Below are positions 1-5,886 of a DNA stretch of 7,415 nt, one piece after another. The position numbers and the translations under genes were made by a program. Below the pieces are notes generated by a model that was given only the letters and a program-made list of their open reading frames with translations, was not told the origin of the DNA and did not search any database. Numbering within the stretch: the first letter of the stretch is position 1; each line of letters begins with the position of its first letter. Source of the DNA: an uncultured Bacteroidaceae bacterium (GTDB taxonomy: Bacteria; Bacteroidota; Bacteroidia; Bacteroidales; Bacteroidaceae); the NCBI GenBank assembly GCA_904502235.1, contig CAJGDP010000052.1:1-7415 (forward strand), given 5' to 3'.

Positions 1-23
1 AATACACAAAATAAATTACACAG

Positions 24-1718
24 ATGCAAAAATTCAAGAAACAACTTGCGCGCATATTCGATAACGATATGCGTACCAAGCAGTGGGAGAATTATCCCGA
101 CTATGCAATCATTGGTCTCATAGTATTGAGTACCCTTTCTGTTTTCATATCTACGTTCAATGTGGGCCCGTTGTGCGAGAAGGTGCTTTCGGTGATTGAC
201 ATTGTAACCGTTATCACCTTTACCATAGAGGTAACATTGCGCATCTGGGCGGCCGATGAACTGGACGAGAAGTACAAAGGCTTCTGGGGTAGGGTAAGGT
301 ATTGCTTTACATTCTATGGTCTCATAGATATCCTGTCGACCTATACTTTTTATGTGCAGATGTTCATACCGTTGCCATACTCTATGCTCAAGGCATTGCG
401 CGTACTGCGCCTGCTCAGGGTGTTCCGTTACATGCACTCTTTCCGTCTGTTACAGACAGCCGTTTCTTCAAAGGTGAAGGAGATGTGGGTGTCGTTCCAG
501 TTCCTGGCTATTGTGACACTGATGCTGTCGTTCGTGCTCTTCTTTTATGAGCACAATGCGCAGCCCGATGTGTATGACAACGGTTTCAAATCGGTTATCT
601 GGGCTTTTGCACAGTATGTGGGTGACCCCGGCAATTTTGCCGATACTCCGCCAATAACCTTTGTGGGCAGGCTAATTGCCTGCATCATCGGTCTGCTTGG
701 TATTGCACTGTTTGCGGTGCCTGCCGGTCTCATTGGCTCGGGATTCTCCGAGGCTATGGAGGATGAGAAATTGAAAGAGAAGATTGAACGTAATGTGAAA
801 AGCATTGTACATTCTTTCAAGTTCGACAAGGATCAGCAGCACACGAACCTGTTCTATGTGCCACGCTACAAGGTGGTGAACTCTATCATCACGCGCAAGT
901 TCATACCTTATGAGGATATTCTTGAGGCGGTGAAGGAGTCCGACTGTCTGCACATCTATGACATGGTGGATGCCATGAATGCTGCCGACCATCCCGAGAG
1001 CAAGTTGGTTTTGATAAACTACATGAAGAATACACCATATGGTTGTTGCATTGACCGTGGGTCGAGGGTGACAATTGTGAGCACTTCGGGTACAACAGAA
1101 CCTGCTACAAGCTGGTTGGCATATCACATTGCAAAGTTGGGTGGTTTCAACTTTGTCTCAAAGGAGATTGAGACCGATTTGGACAATCCTACATCGTATT
1201 ACAACATTCCTGCCAATACGCAATGCCCGAATGTGAAACTGTTTGTTGACGACATTTCACGTCTTGCTGTGCGCCCCAACAGTTGGGTTATACCCATGCT
1301 TGGTGCTACAGGACTCAAGAGTCGTCCTACACAGTTCCATTTCTGCTATAATACTGCCAAGCACGACAGCAGTTACAATGACCCTATGAGTCTTGTGAAG
1401 GATTATGCGACATTCGATTCAATGTACAACGCATTGGACGAGATGCTCACCACAAAGTATGGCTACCACAGCGACAAGAACGAATGGTATGCGATTGGCA
1501 AGGAAAATGTGGGATATCACATAACCGCCGGAAATGTTTTTACATTGCGCGTTGAATGCTTTGTGTGGATGATTGACAACCGATTCCTGTCTGTGATAAA
1601 GGATTTGGCCGAGACAATGCATGCGACCCTTGAACCTGAAAGAGAGTTGGTTACTCCACCCGAAATGCTCAGTCGTCCGTTAGGTAAGGATTTTGGTATG
1701 CAAGACTATGTTGACTAA
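24..1718 (+). CDS. Voltage-gated-type ion channel (six TM) with long cytosolic C-terminal domain
   Basis: Integral membrane protein of the voltage-gated cation channel superfamily, 564 aa. Hydrophobic segments fit S1 (about 26-46), S2 (52-74), S3 (92-113), S4 (121-143), S5 (155-176), a pore helix (187-197) and S6 (213-241). S4 has basic residues every third position (K123, R126, R129, R132, R135), the hallmark of a voltage sensor. S6 carries the bacterial Kv-like stretch GLLGIALFAVPAGLIGSGF, with the PAG hinge at 233-235. The selectivity filter is not TVGYGD: the aligned segment reads QYVGDPG (197-203), so potassium selectivity cannot be assumed. A charged linker (about 244-270) leads to roughly 300 soluble residues that I do not recognise; simple bacterial Kv channels are usually about 250-300 aa in total. 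The ATG at 24 gives a normal short N-terminus before S1. Only 23 nt upstream are visible, so the promoter is not seen. A metallopeptidase gene follows after 6 nt, suggesting co-expression. The channel call is firm; ion and gating are unknown. Confidence 0.88.
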   Translation: MQKFKKQLARIFDNDMRTKQWENYPDYAIIGLIVLSTLSVFISTFNVGPLCEKVLSVIDIVTVITFTIEVTLRIWAADELDEKYKGFWGRVRYCFTFYGLIDILSTYTFYVQMFIPLPYSMLKALRVLRLLRVFRYMHSFRLLQTAVSSKVKEMWVSFQFLAIVTLMLSFVLFFYEHNAQPDVYDNGFKSVIWAFAQYVGDPGNFADTPPITFVGRLIACIIGLLGIALFAVPAGLIGSGFSEAMEDEKLKEKIERNVKSIVHSFKFDKDQQHTNLFYVPRYKVVNSIITRKFIPYEDILEAVKESDCLHIYDMVDAMNAADHPESKLVLINYMKNTPYGCCIDRGSRVTIVSTSGTTEPATSWLAYHIAKLGGFNFVSKEIETDLDNPTSYYNIPANTQCPNVKLFVDDISRLAVRPNSWVIPMLGATGLKSRPTQFHFCYNTAKHDSSYNDPMSLVKDYATFDSMYNALDEMLTTKYGYHSDKNEWYAIGKENVGYHITAGNVFTLRVECFVWMIDNRFLSVIKDLAETMHATLEPERELVTPPEMLSRPLGKDFGMQDYVD

Positions 1719-1724
1719 TGTGTT

Positions 1725-2447
1725 ATGGAACTGTTGAAAAGATTTTATGAGGTAAACAGCAAGTCGGGCCACGAGGATCAGATAAAGGAGTTATTCAAGG
1801 CGCAACTTGCCTGTTTGGATATTATTGTGGAGGAGGATTGCATTGGCAATATATTTATAACAAAAGGTGTTGCTGGAAGTTATCCTTGTGTAACAGCGCA
1901 TTTTGATGAGGTGCATGCTCCAACAGAAAGGAATATCATTGTTGACGGTGATTTGATATATGCTGTTGATAACAAGGGGGAACGCGTTGGTATTGGTGCC
2001 GACGACAAGAACGGCTTGTGGATAATAACTCACCTGTTACACACTAAACTTGTGCTAAAGGCTGCTCTTTTTGTTCAGGAGGAACGTGATAGGGAAATGC
2101 CCGGTTGTCGTGGCTCAAGGGCTTGTTCACTTGCTTTTTTTGACAATGTGCGTTACATTATTGCTGTTGACCGCAAGGGAAACAATGAAGTGGTAACTGT
2201 TGGTAAGGGGAATATTTGTCTTTGTGATTACGATTTTATTCCTAACGACCTACTTCAAAAATATAACTATGTGTGTGTGGACGGTGGTCGTACAGATGTC
2301 GTTGCTCTTAAGGAACGTGGCTTGCAAATTCCTTGTTGCAATATAAGTTGCGGGTATTGCAATGCGCATAAACCTGAAGAATATTCTGTTTTTACTCATC
2401 TTGAGAATTCACTTGCCTTTGTGAGTGATATAATTGATAGAATATAA
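1725..2447 (+). CDS. Compact zinc metallopeptidase, M20/M28/M42-like
   Basis: Probable two-zinc amino- or carboxypeptidase, or a related amidohydrolase, of 240 aa. The full set of co-catalytic zinc-peptidase residues can be proposed in order: H59 and D61 in AHFDEVH, the bridging Asp in GADDKNG (D93/D94), the catalytic and ligand Glu pair E119-E120 in VQEERD, D149 in AVDRKGN, and H215 in CNAHKPEEY. No signal peptide or membrane segment is seen, so it should act in the cytosol. M20 enzymes with a dimerisation (lid) domain usually run to about 350-400 aa; this one is much shorter, so it looks like a bare catalytic domain. Relative to the usual EE-(I/V)-G-x-x-G loop there are extra residues after the Glu pair (RDREMPGCRG). 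It starts 6 nt after the channel stop and is likely co-transcribed and perhaps translationally coupled with it. The substrate is unknown. The zinc-peptidase fold is likely; the exact family is less certain. Confidence 0.8.
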   Translation: MELLKRFYEVNSKSGHEDQIKELFKAQLACLDIIVEEDCIGNIFITKGVAGSYPCVTAHFDEVHAPTERNIIVDGDLIYAVDNKGERVGIGADDKNGLWIITHLLHTKLVLKAALFVQEERDREMPGCRGSRACSLAFFDNVRYIIAVDRKGNNEVVTVGKGNICLCDYDFIPNDLLQKYNYVCVDGGRTDVVALKERGLQIPCCNISCGYCNAHKPEEYSVFTHLENSLAFVSDIIDRI

Positions 2448-2478
2448 TTAAATAATCCGTAGATTAATTTAAAAAGCT

Positions 2479-2778
2479 ATGTACATCGTTAAAATTACAA
2501 ATGGTAAAGTGGAACTCTACGACGAAAGAGGTTGCTATCAGAGAACAATAGTTCATAGTAATGCGGTTTTTGCAGATATCGATATGACGCAGACAATGAT
2601 TGTCGTTACCTTTATGAATGGTAAAGTGGAACTTTATAACGAGAGAGGTTGCTATCAAAGAGTAATTGTTCATGGTAATGCAAGCCAAGCAAGATGGGTT
2701 GGGCGTGATATTGCTGTAACCTTAAATGGGCATGTAGAGATATACAGCGATAGAGGATGTTATATCAGGAGAATCTGA
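2479..2778 (+). CDS. Small hypothetical protein made of three ~38-residue repeats
   Basis: I do not recognise a characterised family. The 99-aa protein has three copies of a unit built on NG-(K/H)-VE-(L/I)-Y-x-(E/D)-RGCY-x-R, at residues 8-29, 47-68 and 83-99; the last is truncated by the stop codon. Spacing is 39 and then 36 residues. Between units lie short alternating hydrophobic stretches (for example IVVTFM and IAVTL) that look like beta strands, so a small all-beta fold of propeller-blade or WG-repeat type is plausible (inference). Each copy has one Cys (C19, C58, C94). There is no signal peptide or membrane segment. The gene begins 31 nt after the peptidase stop and may be the last gene of that operon; I see no separate promoter and no convincing terminator after it. 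Conservation of the repeat despite silent changes supports it being a real gene. Confidence 0.7.
   Translation: MYIVKITNGKVELYDERGCYQRTIVHSNAVFADIDMTQTMIVVTFMNGKVELYNERGCYQRVIVHGNASQARWVGRDIAVTLNGHVEIYSDRGCYIRRI
2500..2682 (+). repeat. Two near-identical 66-nt coding repeats (2500-2565 and 2617-2682)
   Basis: Codon-by-codon alignment of the two in-frame copies gives 56 of 66 identical bases and 19 of 22 identical residues. The start-to-start distance is 117 nt. Six of the nine codons that differ are synonymous, and the first 17 bases match exactly. A third, more diverged and truncated copy begins at 2725. The repeats lie wholly inside the small repeat protein gene and are best explained by internal duplication. 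Confidence 0.85.
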
Positions 2779-2868
2779 TATTGGCAGACCTTATTCCTTT
2801 GCAAGGGTGCTGGTATGGTGCTTGTGAAAACTTTTTTTTGAATTTTATAGCAAAAAAACTTCTAAAAA

Positions 2869-2900
2869 CTTGCACGTAATAAAAAGAAGTACTACTTTTG
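2869..2900 (+). promoter_or_regulatory. Bacteroidetes-type promoter for tRNA-Asn
   Basis: A -7 box TACTTTTG (2893-2900) fits the Bacteroidetes consensus TAnnTTTG. A CTTG (2869-2872) stands 20 bp upstream, at the expected distance for the -33 element. Transcription would start near 2905, about 25 nt before the mature tRNA. The boxes are seen directly; promoter function is inferred. Confidence 0.7.
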
Positions 2901-2928
2901 CACCGTCAAACGACAAAGGAGTCAAAAT

Positions 2929-3002
2929 TCTTCAGTAGCTCAGTCGGTTAGAGCACCTGACTGTTAATCAGGGGGTCGTAGGTTCAAGTCCTACCTGAAG
3001 AG
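2929..3002 (+). tRNA. tRNA-Asn (GUU anticodon)
   Basis: A complete cloverleaf can be drawn. The acceptor stem TCTTCAG (2929-2935) pairs with CTGAAGA (2995-3001), with discriminator G3002. The D arm is GCTC/GAGC (2938-2941 with 2951-2954). The anticodon stem CCTGA/TCAGG (2956-2960 with 2968-2972) encloses loop CTGTTAA, with anticodon GTT at 2963-2965. The variable loop is 2973-2977. The T arm GTAGG/CCTAC (2978-2982 with 2990-2994) encloses TTCAAGT. CCA is not encoded (the genome reads CAA after the discriminator base), so it must be added enzymatically. The gene reads Asn codons AAC/AAU. It is a single-tRNA unit with its own promoter and terminator, just upstream of aspS. Confidence 0.97.
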
Positions 3003-3003
3003 C

Positions 3004-3035
3004 AAGCGAAAAACTTAGGTTTTTCGCTTTTTTTT
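3004..3035 (+). terminator. Intrinsic terminator of the tRNA-Asn unit
   Basis: A perfect 11-bp stem, AAGCGAAAAAC (3004-3014) with GTTTTTCGCTT (3019-3029), closes a 4-base loop. It runs directly into eight consecutive T (3028-3035). The hairpin begins 2 nt after the tRNA 3' end, so it should terminate the tRNA transcript and separate it from aspS. Confidence 0.92.
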
Positions 3036-3082
3036 GTTTAAAGTCCAAATCTTTGCGCTTTAAATAGTAATAATATCTTTTC

Positions 3083-3118
3083 TTTTGGGCGTATTGCCGT
3101 TTTTTTTGATTAATTTTG
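3083..3118 (+). promoter_or_regulatory. Probable aspS promoter
   Basis: TAATTTTG (3111-3118) matches the Bacteroidetes -7 consensus TAnnTTTG and would start transcription near 3125, giving a leader of about 30 nt before the aspS ATG at 3156. The upstream element is poor: the nearest TTTTG (3083-3087) leaves a 23-bp gap instead of about 19-21, and TTG at 3094-3096 is too close. The -7 box is therefore better supported than the -33 element. Confidence 0.5.
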
Positions 3119-3155
3119 CGAAGATAAAAAGCATAATAACTAAATTTGATATAAA

Positions 3156-4916
3156 ATGTTCCGTACAAAAACTTGTGGCGAACTTCGTTTGTCCGATGTA
3201 AATACAACAGTAACCTTGAGTGGCTGGGTACAGCGTGCGCGTAAGATGGGTGGTATGACATTCGTCGACCTGCGCGACCGTTATGGTGTTACACAGCTTG
3301 TGTTCAGCGAAGATGTGAACGCTGAACTGTGCGAGAAAGCTTCGCACTTGGGACGCGAATATGTGATTCAGGCAACAGGCGTTGTCAGCGAGCGTCAGAG
3401 CAAGAATGCAAATATCCCTACCGGTGATATTGAGATTATCGTAAGCGAATTGAATATCCTTAACGAGGCGGCAACCCCTCCTTTTACAATAGAGAATAAC
3501 ACCGACGGTGGTGACGATATCCGTATGAAATACCGTTACCTCGACTTGCGTCGCGAGGCTGTCCGCAAGAACCTTGAATTGCGTCACCAGATGACAATGG
3601 AGGTTCGCCGTTACTTGGATTCAATGAACTTCATCGAGGTGGAGACACCGATGCTCATTGCTTCAACTCCCGAGGGAGCACGCGACTTCGTTGTGCCTTC
3701 TCGCATGAATCCCGGACAGTTCTACGCTCTGCCACAGAGTCCACAGCTCTTCAAGCAGCTGCTTATGGTTTCAGGTTTCGACCGCTATTTCCAGATTGTG
3801 AAATGTTTCCGCGACGAGGACCTTCGTGCCGACCGTCAGCCCGAGTTTACACAGATCGACTGCGAGATGAGCTTCGTTGAGCAGGAGGATGTAATCTCTC
3901 TCTTCGAGGGTATGGCAAAGCATTTGTTCAAGACTATCCGTGGTGTTGAACTCGAAGGACAGTTCCCACGTATGACATGGCACGACGCCATGAAATATTA
4001 CGGTTGCGACAAGCCCGACACACGTTTCGAGATGAAGTTCGTGGAGCTTATGGATATTATGAAAGGTCATGGTTTTGGTGTGTTTGATGCTGCAGAGTAT
4101 ATCGGCGGTATCTGTGCCAAGGGTGCGGCTACATATACCCGTAAGCAGCTCGATGCATTGACCGATTTTGTACGTCGTCCGCAGATTGGTGCAAAGGGTA
4201 TGGTCTATGCACGTGTAGAGGCTGACGGTACAGTTAAGTCAAGTGTTGACAAGTTCTATACACAGGAGGTGTTGCAGGCAATGAAAGCTGCATTCAATGC
4301 AGAACCGGGTGACCTTATACTCATCCTCAGCGGTGACGATACAATGAAGACACGCAAGCAGCTCTGCGAGTTGCGTCTCGAGGTGGGTAACCAGCTCGGC
4401 TTGCGCGACAAGAACAAGTTCTCATGCTTGTGGGTTGTAGACTTCCCATTGTTCGAATACAGCGAGGAGGAAGGTCGTTATATGGCTATGCACCATCCGT
4501 TCACATCTCCAAAGCCCGAGGATATTCCTTTGCTCGACACAGATATGGGTGCAGTACGTGCCAATGCGTATGATATGATTATCAACGGTGTTGAAGTGGG
4601 TGGCGGTTCTATCAGAATCTACGACAGCGAATTGCAGAACAAGATGTTCGAGTTGCTCGGCTTTACACCTGAACGCGCTCAGCAGCAGTTCGGCTGGTTG
4701 CTCGATGCCTTCAAGTATGGTGCACCTCCTCATGGCGGTCTGGCTTACGGTCTCGACCGTTGGGTAAGCCTCTTTGCAGGTCTCGATTCTATCCGCGACT
4801 GTATCGCATTCCCCAAGAATAACTCAGGTCGCGACACAATGATTGACGCTCCTTCGGTTCTTGAGCCTACACAGCTCGATGAGTTGAACATCCTTGTTGA
4901 CATTAAAGAGAAATAA
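3156..4916 (+). CDS. aspS: Aspartyl-tRNA synthetase
   Basis: Class IIb aminoacyl-tRNA synthetase that charges tRNA-Asp with aspartate using ATP; cytosolic and essential. The 586-aa length is normal for the bacterial form. Domains in order are the N-terminal OB-fold anticodon-binding domain (about 1-110), the catalytic core, the bacterial GAD insertion (about 290-420), and the rest of the core. Visible motifs include QSPQLFKQLLM (194-204), motif 2 FRDEDLRADRQPEFTQID (218-235), HHPFTSPKPED (446-456), GVEVGGGSIRIYD (478-490), and motif 3 GLAYGLDRW with its Arg at 535. In the anticodon-binding domain the position that is His in many non-discriminating AspRS enzymes is Met (M31), which favours a tRNA-Asp-specific enzyme; that is an inference. 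The ATG at 3156 fits the family start. Transcription is probably from the -7 box at 3111, insulated from the tRNA unit by its terminator. A small membrane-protein gene follows after 3 nt. Confidence 0.97.
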   Translation: MFRTKTCGELRLSDVNTTVTLSGWVQRARKMGGMTFVDLRDRYGVTQLVFSEDVNAELCEKASHLGREYVIQATGVVSERQSKNANIPTGDIEIIVSELNILNEAATPPFTIENNTDGGDDIRMKYRYLDLRREAVRKNLELRHQMTMEVRRYLDSMNFIEVETPMLIASTPEGARDFVVPSRMNPGQFYALPQSPQLFKQLLMVSGFDRYFQIVKCFRDEDLRADRQPEFTQIDCEMSFVEQEDVISLFEGMAKHLFKTIRGVELEGQFPRMTWHDAMKYYGCDKPDTRFEMKFVELMDIMKGHGFGVFDAAEYIGGICAKGAATYTRKQLDALTDFVRRPQIGAKGMVYARVEADGTVKSSVDKFYTQEVLQAMKAAFNAEPGDLILILSGDDTMKTRKQLCELRLEVGNQLGLRDKNKFSCLWVVDFPLFEYSEEEGRYMAMHHPFTSPKPEDIPLLDTDMGAVRANAYDMIINGVEVGGGSIRIYDSELQNKMFELLGFTPERAQQQFGWLLDAFKYGAPPHGGLAYGLDRWVSLFAGLDSIRDCIAFPKNNSGRDTMIDAPSVLEPTQLDELNILVDIKEK

Positions 4917-4919
4917 GCC

Positions 4920-5081
4920 ATGGCAGAGAAGAAAACAAAGAAAAAGAGTGCCGCAAGCATCGAAAAGAACCGCAAACGCAAGGCTGCGAAAAAACGTCGC
5001 CAGATGGTCAAGAAAATTGCGTTGGCAGTAGTAGTCATAGCATTGGTGTCATTGATGGTAATAAGTCTTATACCACGTTAA
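4920..5081 (+). CDS. Small basic single-span membrane protein (53 aa)
   Basis: A short open frame in tight linkage to aspS: its ATG lies 3 nt after the aspS TAA, and it ends at TAA 5079-5081, ten bases before a strong terminator. The first 32 residues are lysine/arginine-rich (KKTKKKS near the start, NRKRKAAKKRRQ at 17-28). Residues 33-51 are an uninterrupted hydrophobic stretch (IALAVVVIALVSLMVISLI) followed only by Pro-Arg. The layout suggests a cytosolic basic head and a C-terminal membrane anchor, as in a tail-anchored protein. The spacing suggests translation coupled to aspS. The basic head could bind nucleic acid, ribosomes or acidic lipids, but nothing shows which. I do not recognise a named family. 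The coherent basic-then-hydrophobic composition and the operon position argue that it is real despite its size. Confidence 0.72.
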   Translation: MAEKKTKKKSAASIEKNRKRKAAKKRRQMVKKIALAVVVIALVSLMVISLIPR

Positions 5082-5090
5082 ATCACATAG

Positions 5091-5122
5091 AAAAGTCGTT
5101 CCGTGCATCGGAGCGACTTTTT
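5091..5122 (+). terminator. Strong intrinsic terminator after aspS and the small membrane protein
   Basis: Bases 5091-5103 pair with 5109-5121 in a 13-bp stem (AAAAGTCGTTCCG against CGGAGCGACTTTT, with one T-G wobble) around a 5-base loop. The 3' arm ends in a T5 run (5118-5122). It closes the aspS operon. It also sits only 16 nt before the maf start codon, so it could act as an attenuator for maf. An A4/T4 outer stem may also allow termination from the opposite strand. Confidence 0.9.
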
Positions 5123-5138
5123 AAAAATCCAATTCATT

Positions 5139-5723
5139 ATGCTCGATAATCTAAAGAAATACAAAATTATCCTTGCATCGGCATCGCCACGTCGCAGAGA
5201 ACTGCTTGCAGGGCTGGATGTGGACTTCGAAGTACGTACTTTGCCCGATGTGGATGAGTCGTTCCCTGCGGAGCTGCAGGGTGGGGATATACCTCTCTAT
5301 ATAAGCAGGAAAAAAGCCGCTGCCTACCGCGCTCTTATGGCAGACGATGAACTTGTGATAACTGCCGACACCATTGTGTGGCTCGACGGTGCAGCACTTG
5401 GCAAGCCCGTGGACGAAGAGGATGCCCGTCGCATGATACGCAACATGGCAGGCAAGACACACTCCGTTTTTACAGGTGTTTCAATAACCACAAAAGAGCA
5501 GCAGTACAGTTTTGTCGCGCAGTCCGATGTAACATTCTCAGAACTCACCGACGACGAGATTGAATACTATGTACAGAAATACCGTCCAATGGACAAAGCC
5601 GGTGCTTACGGTGCACAGGAGTGGATAGGGTATATAGGTATGTCGAATATCGTAGGTTCGTACTTTAATGTGATGGGACTTCCGGTTCAGCGTCTTTATA
5701 GTGAACTGAAGAAGATTGGATGA
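5139..5723 (+). CDS. maf: Maf-family nucleotide pyrophosphatase (dTTP/UTP type)
   Basis: House-cleaning nucleoside triphosphate pyrophosphatase that hydrolyses dTTP, UTP and modified relatives to monophosphates; cytosolic, 194 aa, the usual Maf length. From the ATG, the signature ASASPRRRELL (12-22) is the phosphate-binding N-terminal motif. ADTIVW contains the conserved catalytic-region Asp, followed by GKPVDEEDARRM, the TGVSI strand, and DKAGAYGAQ near residue 152. The last motif is typical of the YhdE subgroup (dTTP/UTP) rather than YceF. I chose ATG 5139 over an in-frame GTG at 5103: the GTG lies inside the upstream terminator hairpin, and the 12 extra residues match nothing in the family. 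No promoter box is visible between the terminator and the start, so expression may depend on readthrough or on a promoter further upstream. A weak terminator follows. Confidence 0.93.
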   Translation: MLDNLKKYKIILASASPRRRELLAGLDVDFEVRTLPDVDESFPAELQGGDIPLYISRKKAAAYRALMADDELVITADTIVWLDGAALGKPVDEEDARRMIRNMAGKTHSVFTGVSITTKEQQYSFVAQSDVTFSELTDDEIEYYVQKYRPMDKAGAYGAQEWIGYIGMSNIVGSYFNVMGLPVQRLYSELKKIG

Positions 5724-5745
5724 ATTTTACCTTGATAGTTCAGAA

Positions 5746-5772
5746 CCACTTGCCGGTGGCGTTTGTTTTTTT
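5746..5772 (+). terminator. Possible weak terminator after maf
   Basis: A short GC-rich stem, CCAC (5746-5749) with GTGG (5756-5759), extendable by one T-G pair, is followed after 6 nt by seven T (5766-5772). The stem is short for an intrinsic terminator, but the position, 22 nt after the maf stop and before the pyrG promoter, is right. Confidence 0.42.
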
Positions 5773-5795
5773 ATCATAGAAAAATAAAAAAATAT

Positions 5796-5826
5796 TTTGT
5801 AGTGCGCTTTGCTTGCACTATCTTTG
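5796..5826 (+). promoter_or_regulatory. Bacteroidetes-type promoter for pyrG
   Basis: TTTG (5796-5799) as the -33 element and TATCTTTG (5819-5826) as the -7 element (consensus TAnnTTTG) are separated by 19 bp, the best match of the three promoters in this window. Transcription would start near 5830, giving a pyrG leader of about 55 nt. Confidence 0.75.
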
Positions 5827-5828
5827 CG

Positions 5829-5853
5829 TGTCCAAAGATGTATGTTTTGGACA
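5829..5853 (+). promoter_or_regulatory. Inverted repeat / hairpin at the 5' end of the pyrG leader
   Basis: TGTCCAAA (5829-5836) is perfectly complementary to TTTGGACA (5846-5853), giving an 8-bp stem around a 9-base loop. It lies 2 nt after the -7 box, so it would span the transcription start or form the first structure of the mRNA. It has no T run and so is not a terminator. It could be an mRNA-stabilising 5' hairpin or an operator; function is inferred from position only. Confidence 0.5.
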
Positions 5854-5886
5854 TAGTATATTTGATAATCTAATTACAAAGAATAT

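Noticed and set aside
2500..2775. CRISPR array or diversity-generating template/variable repeat
   Set aside because: The repeats are in frame inside one gene, differ mostly at silent positions and not only at A residues, and no reverse transcriptase or cas gene is present.
2801..2839. Terminator after the small repeat protein (GCAAG/CTTGT stem before a T8 run)
   Set aside because: The stem is only 5 bp with a wobble around a 15-base loop, and the T run is 6 nt away; too weak to call.
2929..3002. tRNA-Asn as the attachment site of an integrated element
   Set aside because: No second copy of the tRNA 3' end, no integrase and no compositional break are seen in the window.
2968..3261. Minus-strand open frame of 97 codons ending in VGLEPTTP
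   Set aside because: Its end is the antisense of tRNA-Asn; VGLEPTTP-like tails are a classic artefact of reading tRNA genes backwards. It also crosses the terminator and the aspS start.
3060..3587. Minus-strand 175-codon open frame antisense to the start of aspS
   Set aside because: It overlaps well-conserved aspS coding sequence and resembles no family; it is a shadow frame.
5103..5138. Upstream in-frame GTG start for maf
   Set aside because: The GTG lies inside the terminator hairpin, and the added residues are not family-like; ATG 5139 gives the standard Maf N-terminus.
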